Shown here piece after piece: positions 4,784 through 6,091 of a stretch of 6,091 nucleotides of DNA. A model generated the notes under the pieces. The model saw only the letters and a list, made by a program, of their open reading frames with translations, was not told the origin of the DNA and did no database searches. The translations under genes were made by a program, and so were the position numbers. The stretch is from an uncultured Collinsella sp. (lineage in GTDB: Bacteria > Actinomycetota > Coriobacteriia > Coriobacteriales > Coriobacteriaceae). Position 1 is the first letter of the stretch. The number at the start of each line of letters is the position of its first letter. The stretch is from the NCBI GenBank assembly GCA_902494585.1, contig CABUUD010000107.1, positions 1-6,091 on the forward strand, given 5' to 3'.

Positions 4784-6091
4784 TGGCTGCACGCTTTGGT
4801 GACATGCTGCTCGAGCAGCGTCTCCGGATGGGCCTTTCCATCCAGCAGGTCGCCAACACCATCAAAATCAGGCCGCAGATCATCGAGTTTTTCGAGACCG
4901 GTAACTTTGCATCGATGCCCCCGCGCGGCTATGCGCAGGGCATGATTTCGAGCTATGCTCGCTTTTTGGGGCTTAACCCGCGCGAGGTCGTCAACGCTTA
5001 TTTTGATGACCTCATGGCATATGAACGCGAGACCTCGCAGCAGGGCGGTCGTTTTCAGGATGCTGCCGGCTACGTTAACTCGCGTTCGTCTGTCGATAAC
5101 GGACGCTTTCTGATGGTTCAGGGTGGTCGCTCGACGCGGTACGGCCAGCGCCCTCCGCAGGCGGGCTATATCACCGAGACGGGCTCCAGCGAGGAGATTC
5201 GTTCTCAGCGAGATCGCTTTCGCAGTACGCCCATGCCTGATGACCGTGCGCTTCCCGCCGCTCGCGGGTTGAGTCGCGATCCCCGCGCCGGTTACGGCGA
5301 CGGTGGCTACTCCGGTCGTGGTTATCGCGGAGTTTCTGCCGGGCGTTCCCACGGTGGTTACGCCGACGCCGATACCACGCAGGTGACGTCGCGCCTCCGT
5401 TCGCAATCGCAGCCTTACGGGCAGCGCTCTTCGGCGCCTCGCTCTGGCCAGCGTGGCTATCAGAACCGTGGCGAGCTTGCGCCGCGTTCTGGCCAGCGCG
5501 GCTCGCAGAGCCAAGGCGGCTATCGTGGTCGTCCCGATAGCGGTCGCGGCCGTATGCCGCAGGGGAATGGGCGCGGCGGCTCCAGTCGCGCACGCAGCGG
5601 CGGGCGCGTCTCCCAGAACAACGGACTCGATCCGCGCATCATCTACGCCGGCATCGGTGCCGTGGCGCTTTTGTTGATTCTGCTCATCGTGGTCCTCCTG
5701 CGTGGCTGTGGCTCTTCTGCACCCGAGTCGACGCCCGAGACGCCCGCGGCCACCAAGACGACGACCAAGAAGTCTTCCAAGAAGACCGAATCTGTTGACG
5801 AGGATGAAGGCACCGACGAGGCGACGGATTCTGCCGATTCCGATGCCGCCAAGGCGAACGCGAAAAAGAAAGAGGACGAGGTCATCAAGGTCAAGGTCTC
5901 CGTTGCCAAGGGCAAGACCGCCTGGATCGAGGTCAAGGTCGACGGTAAATCGGTCTTCGGCGCCCAGGCAACCGGTCCCTTTGAGCAGGAGTACACGCCC
6001 GAGTCCTCGATCGAGATCACCACGTCCAAGCCTTCCGATGTCACCGTTACCAAGAACGGTGAAAAGGTTCGTTACGATACCAAGACCTCGG
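4783..6091 (+). CDS. RodZ/YmfM-like helix-turn-helix membrane protein, 3' end missing
   Basis: The frame stays open to the window edge, giving 436 residues plus one base. Residues 4-75 form an HTH_25 domain (FGDMLLEQR start, LSIQQVANTIKI, then PPRGYAQGMISSYARFLGL). A long disordered linker follows, Arg/Gly/Ser/Gln-rich from about 160 to 280, with nine RG dipeptides (at 161, 179, 182, 224, 229, 239, 248, 255, 264). One membrane helix spans about 287-306. A Lys/Asp/Glu/Ser-rich tether (about 320-367) leads to a beta-rich external domain resembling DUF4115 (VKVSVAKGKTAWIEVKVDG onward), cut off by the edge. This order matches RodZ, which couples MreB to wall synthesis, and Bacillus YmfM. Its place after ftsK fits that synteny. 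The role is inferred from architecture alone, so I give no symbol. The Cys after the helix (CGSS, 309-312) is internal and not a lipoprotein signal. Lysine is absent from 29-324 and arginine from 308-429. Confidence 0.88.
   Translation, partial: MAARFGDMLLEQRLRMGLSIQQVANTIKIRPQIIEFFETGNFASMPPRGYAQGMISSYARFLGLNPREVVNAYFDDLMAYERETSQQGGRFQDAAGYVNSRSSVDNGRFLMVQGGRSTRYGQRPPQAGYITETGSSEEIRSQRDRFRSTPMPDDRALPAARGLSRDPRAGYGDGGYSGRGYRGVSAGRSHGGYADADTTQVTSRLRSQSQPYGQRSSAPRSGQRGYQNRGELAPRSGQRGSQSQGGYRGRPDSGRGRMPQGNGRGGSSRARSGGRVSQNNGLDPRIIYAGIGAVALLLILLIVVLLRGCGSSAPESTPETPAATKTTTKKSSKKTESVDEDEGTDEATDSADSDAAKANAKKKEDEVIKVKVSVAKGKTAWIEVKVDGKSVFGAQATGPFEQEYTPESSIEITTSKPSDVTVTKNGEKVRYDTKTS
5437..5502 (+). 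repeat. Tandem-like PRSGQRG repeats in the RG-rich linker
   Basis: PRSGQRG occurs at residues 219-225 (5437-5457) and 234-240 (5482-5502), 15 residues apart. Each is followed by Tyr or Ser and then Gln. The DNA copies differ only at synonymous third positions. They form part of a wider low-complexity tract with GYRG and GRG units (about 5263-5622), consistent with growth by short duplications. Confidence 0.75.

Noticed and set aside
3452..4792. Long minus-strand open frame opposite the FtsK motor (446 residues)
   Set aside because: It mirrors the strongly conserved motor domain, has no ribosome site that I can support, and has no recognisable fold.
4615..5514. Minus-strand open frame of 299 residues opposite the ftsK/RodZ-like junction
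   Set aside because: Its Arg/Ala-rich repeats are the complement of the RG-rich linker codons. The + strand has clear HTH, membrane helix and external domain logic.
5707..5718. Lipoprotein attachment site at the Cys after the membrane helix
   Set aside because: The Cys is about 309 residues from the N-terminus with a cytoplasmic HTH domain before it, so the helix is a signal anchor rather than a cleavable lipoprotein signal.

Overview
The window reads as part of a high-GC Actinomycetota chromosome. Gene order and protein style best fit the class Coriobacteriia, with Collinsella or a close relative as my best guess. That assignment is inference from GC-rich codon use, protein wording and synteny, because no rRNA or marker search was possible. 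All real genes are on the + strand.

Layout. Positions 1-333 are non-coding. They hold a striking 133-bp palindromic element (13-145) with perfect 32-bp inverted arms, then a leader with a plausible promoter, a small 5' hairpin and a weakly spaced ribosome binding site. Next come three tightly packed genes: ribonuclease J (334-2004), an FtsK/SpoIIIE DNA translocase (2006-4783, TTG start), and a RodZ/YmfM-like membrane protein with an N-terminal helix-turn-helix (4783 to the window end, truncated). The gaps are 1 nt and a 1-nt stop/start overlap. Both downstream starts have a GGAGG site six bases upstream, so this is almost certainly one operon with translational coupling.

How the genes fit together. 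RNase J processes and degrades RNA, FtsK moves chromosome ends through the closing septum, and RodZ-type proteins link the cytoskeleton to wall growth. From general knowledge, rnj and ftsK lie close together in many actinobacteria, and HTH_25 membrane proteins sit beside spoIIIE/pgsA/cinA/recA in Bacillus. Finding pgsA and cinA just beyond the right edge would therefore be unsurprising.

The core genes are ordinary. The points worth a second look are the palindromic element with a possible five-codon ORF at its tip, a hairpin at the predicted 5' end of the rnj mRNA, a duplicated basic motif in the FtsK linker, and the RodZ-like protein. The last has an Arg/Gly-rich, lysine-free cytoplasmic part and a lysine-rich, arginine-free external part. 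I see no CRISPR array, tRNA, rRNA, insertion-sequence transposase, or clear new defence or biosynthetic system.
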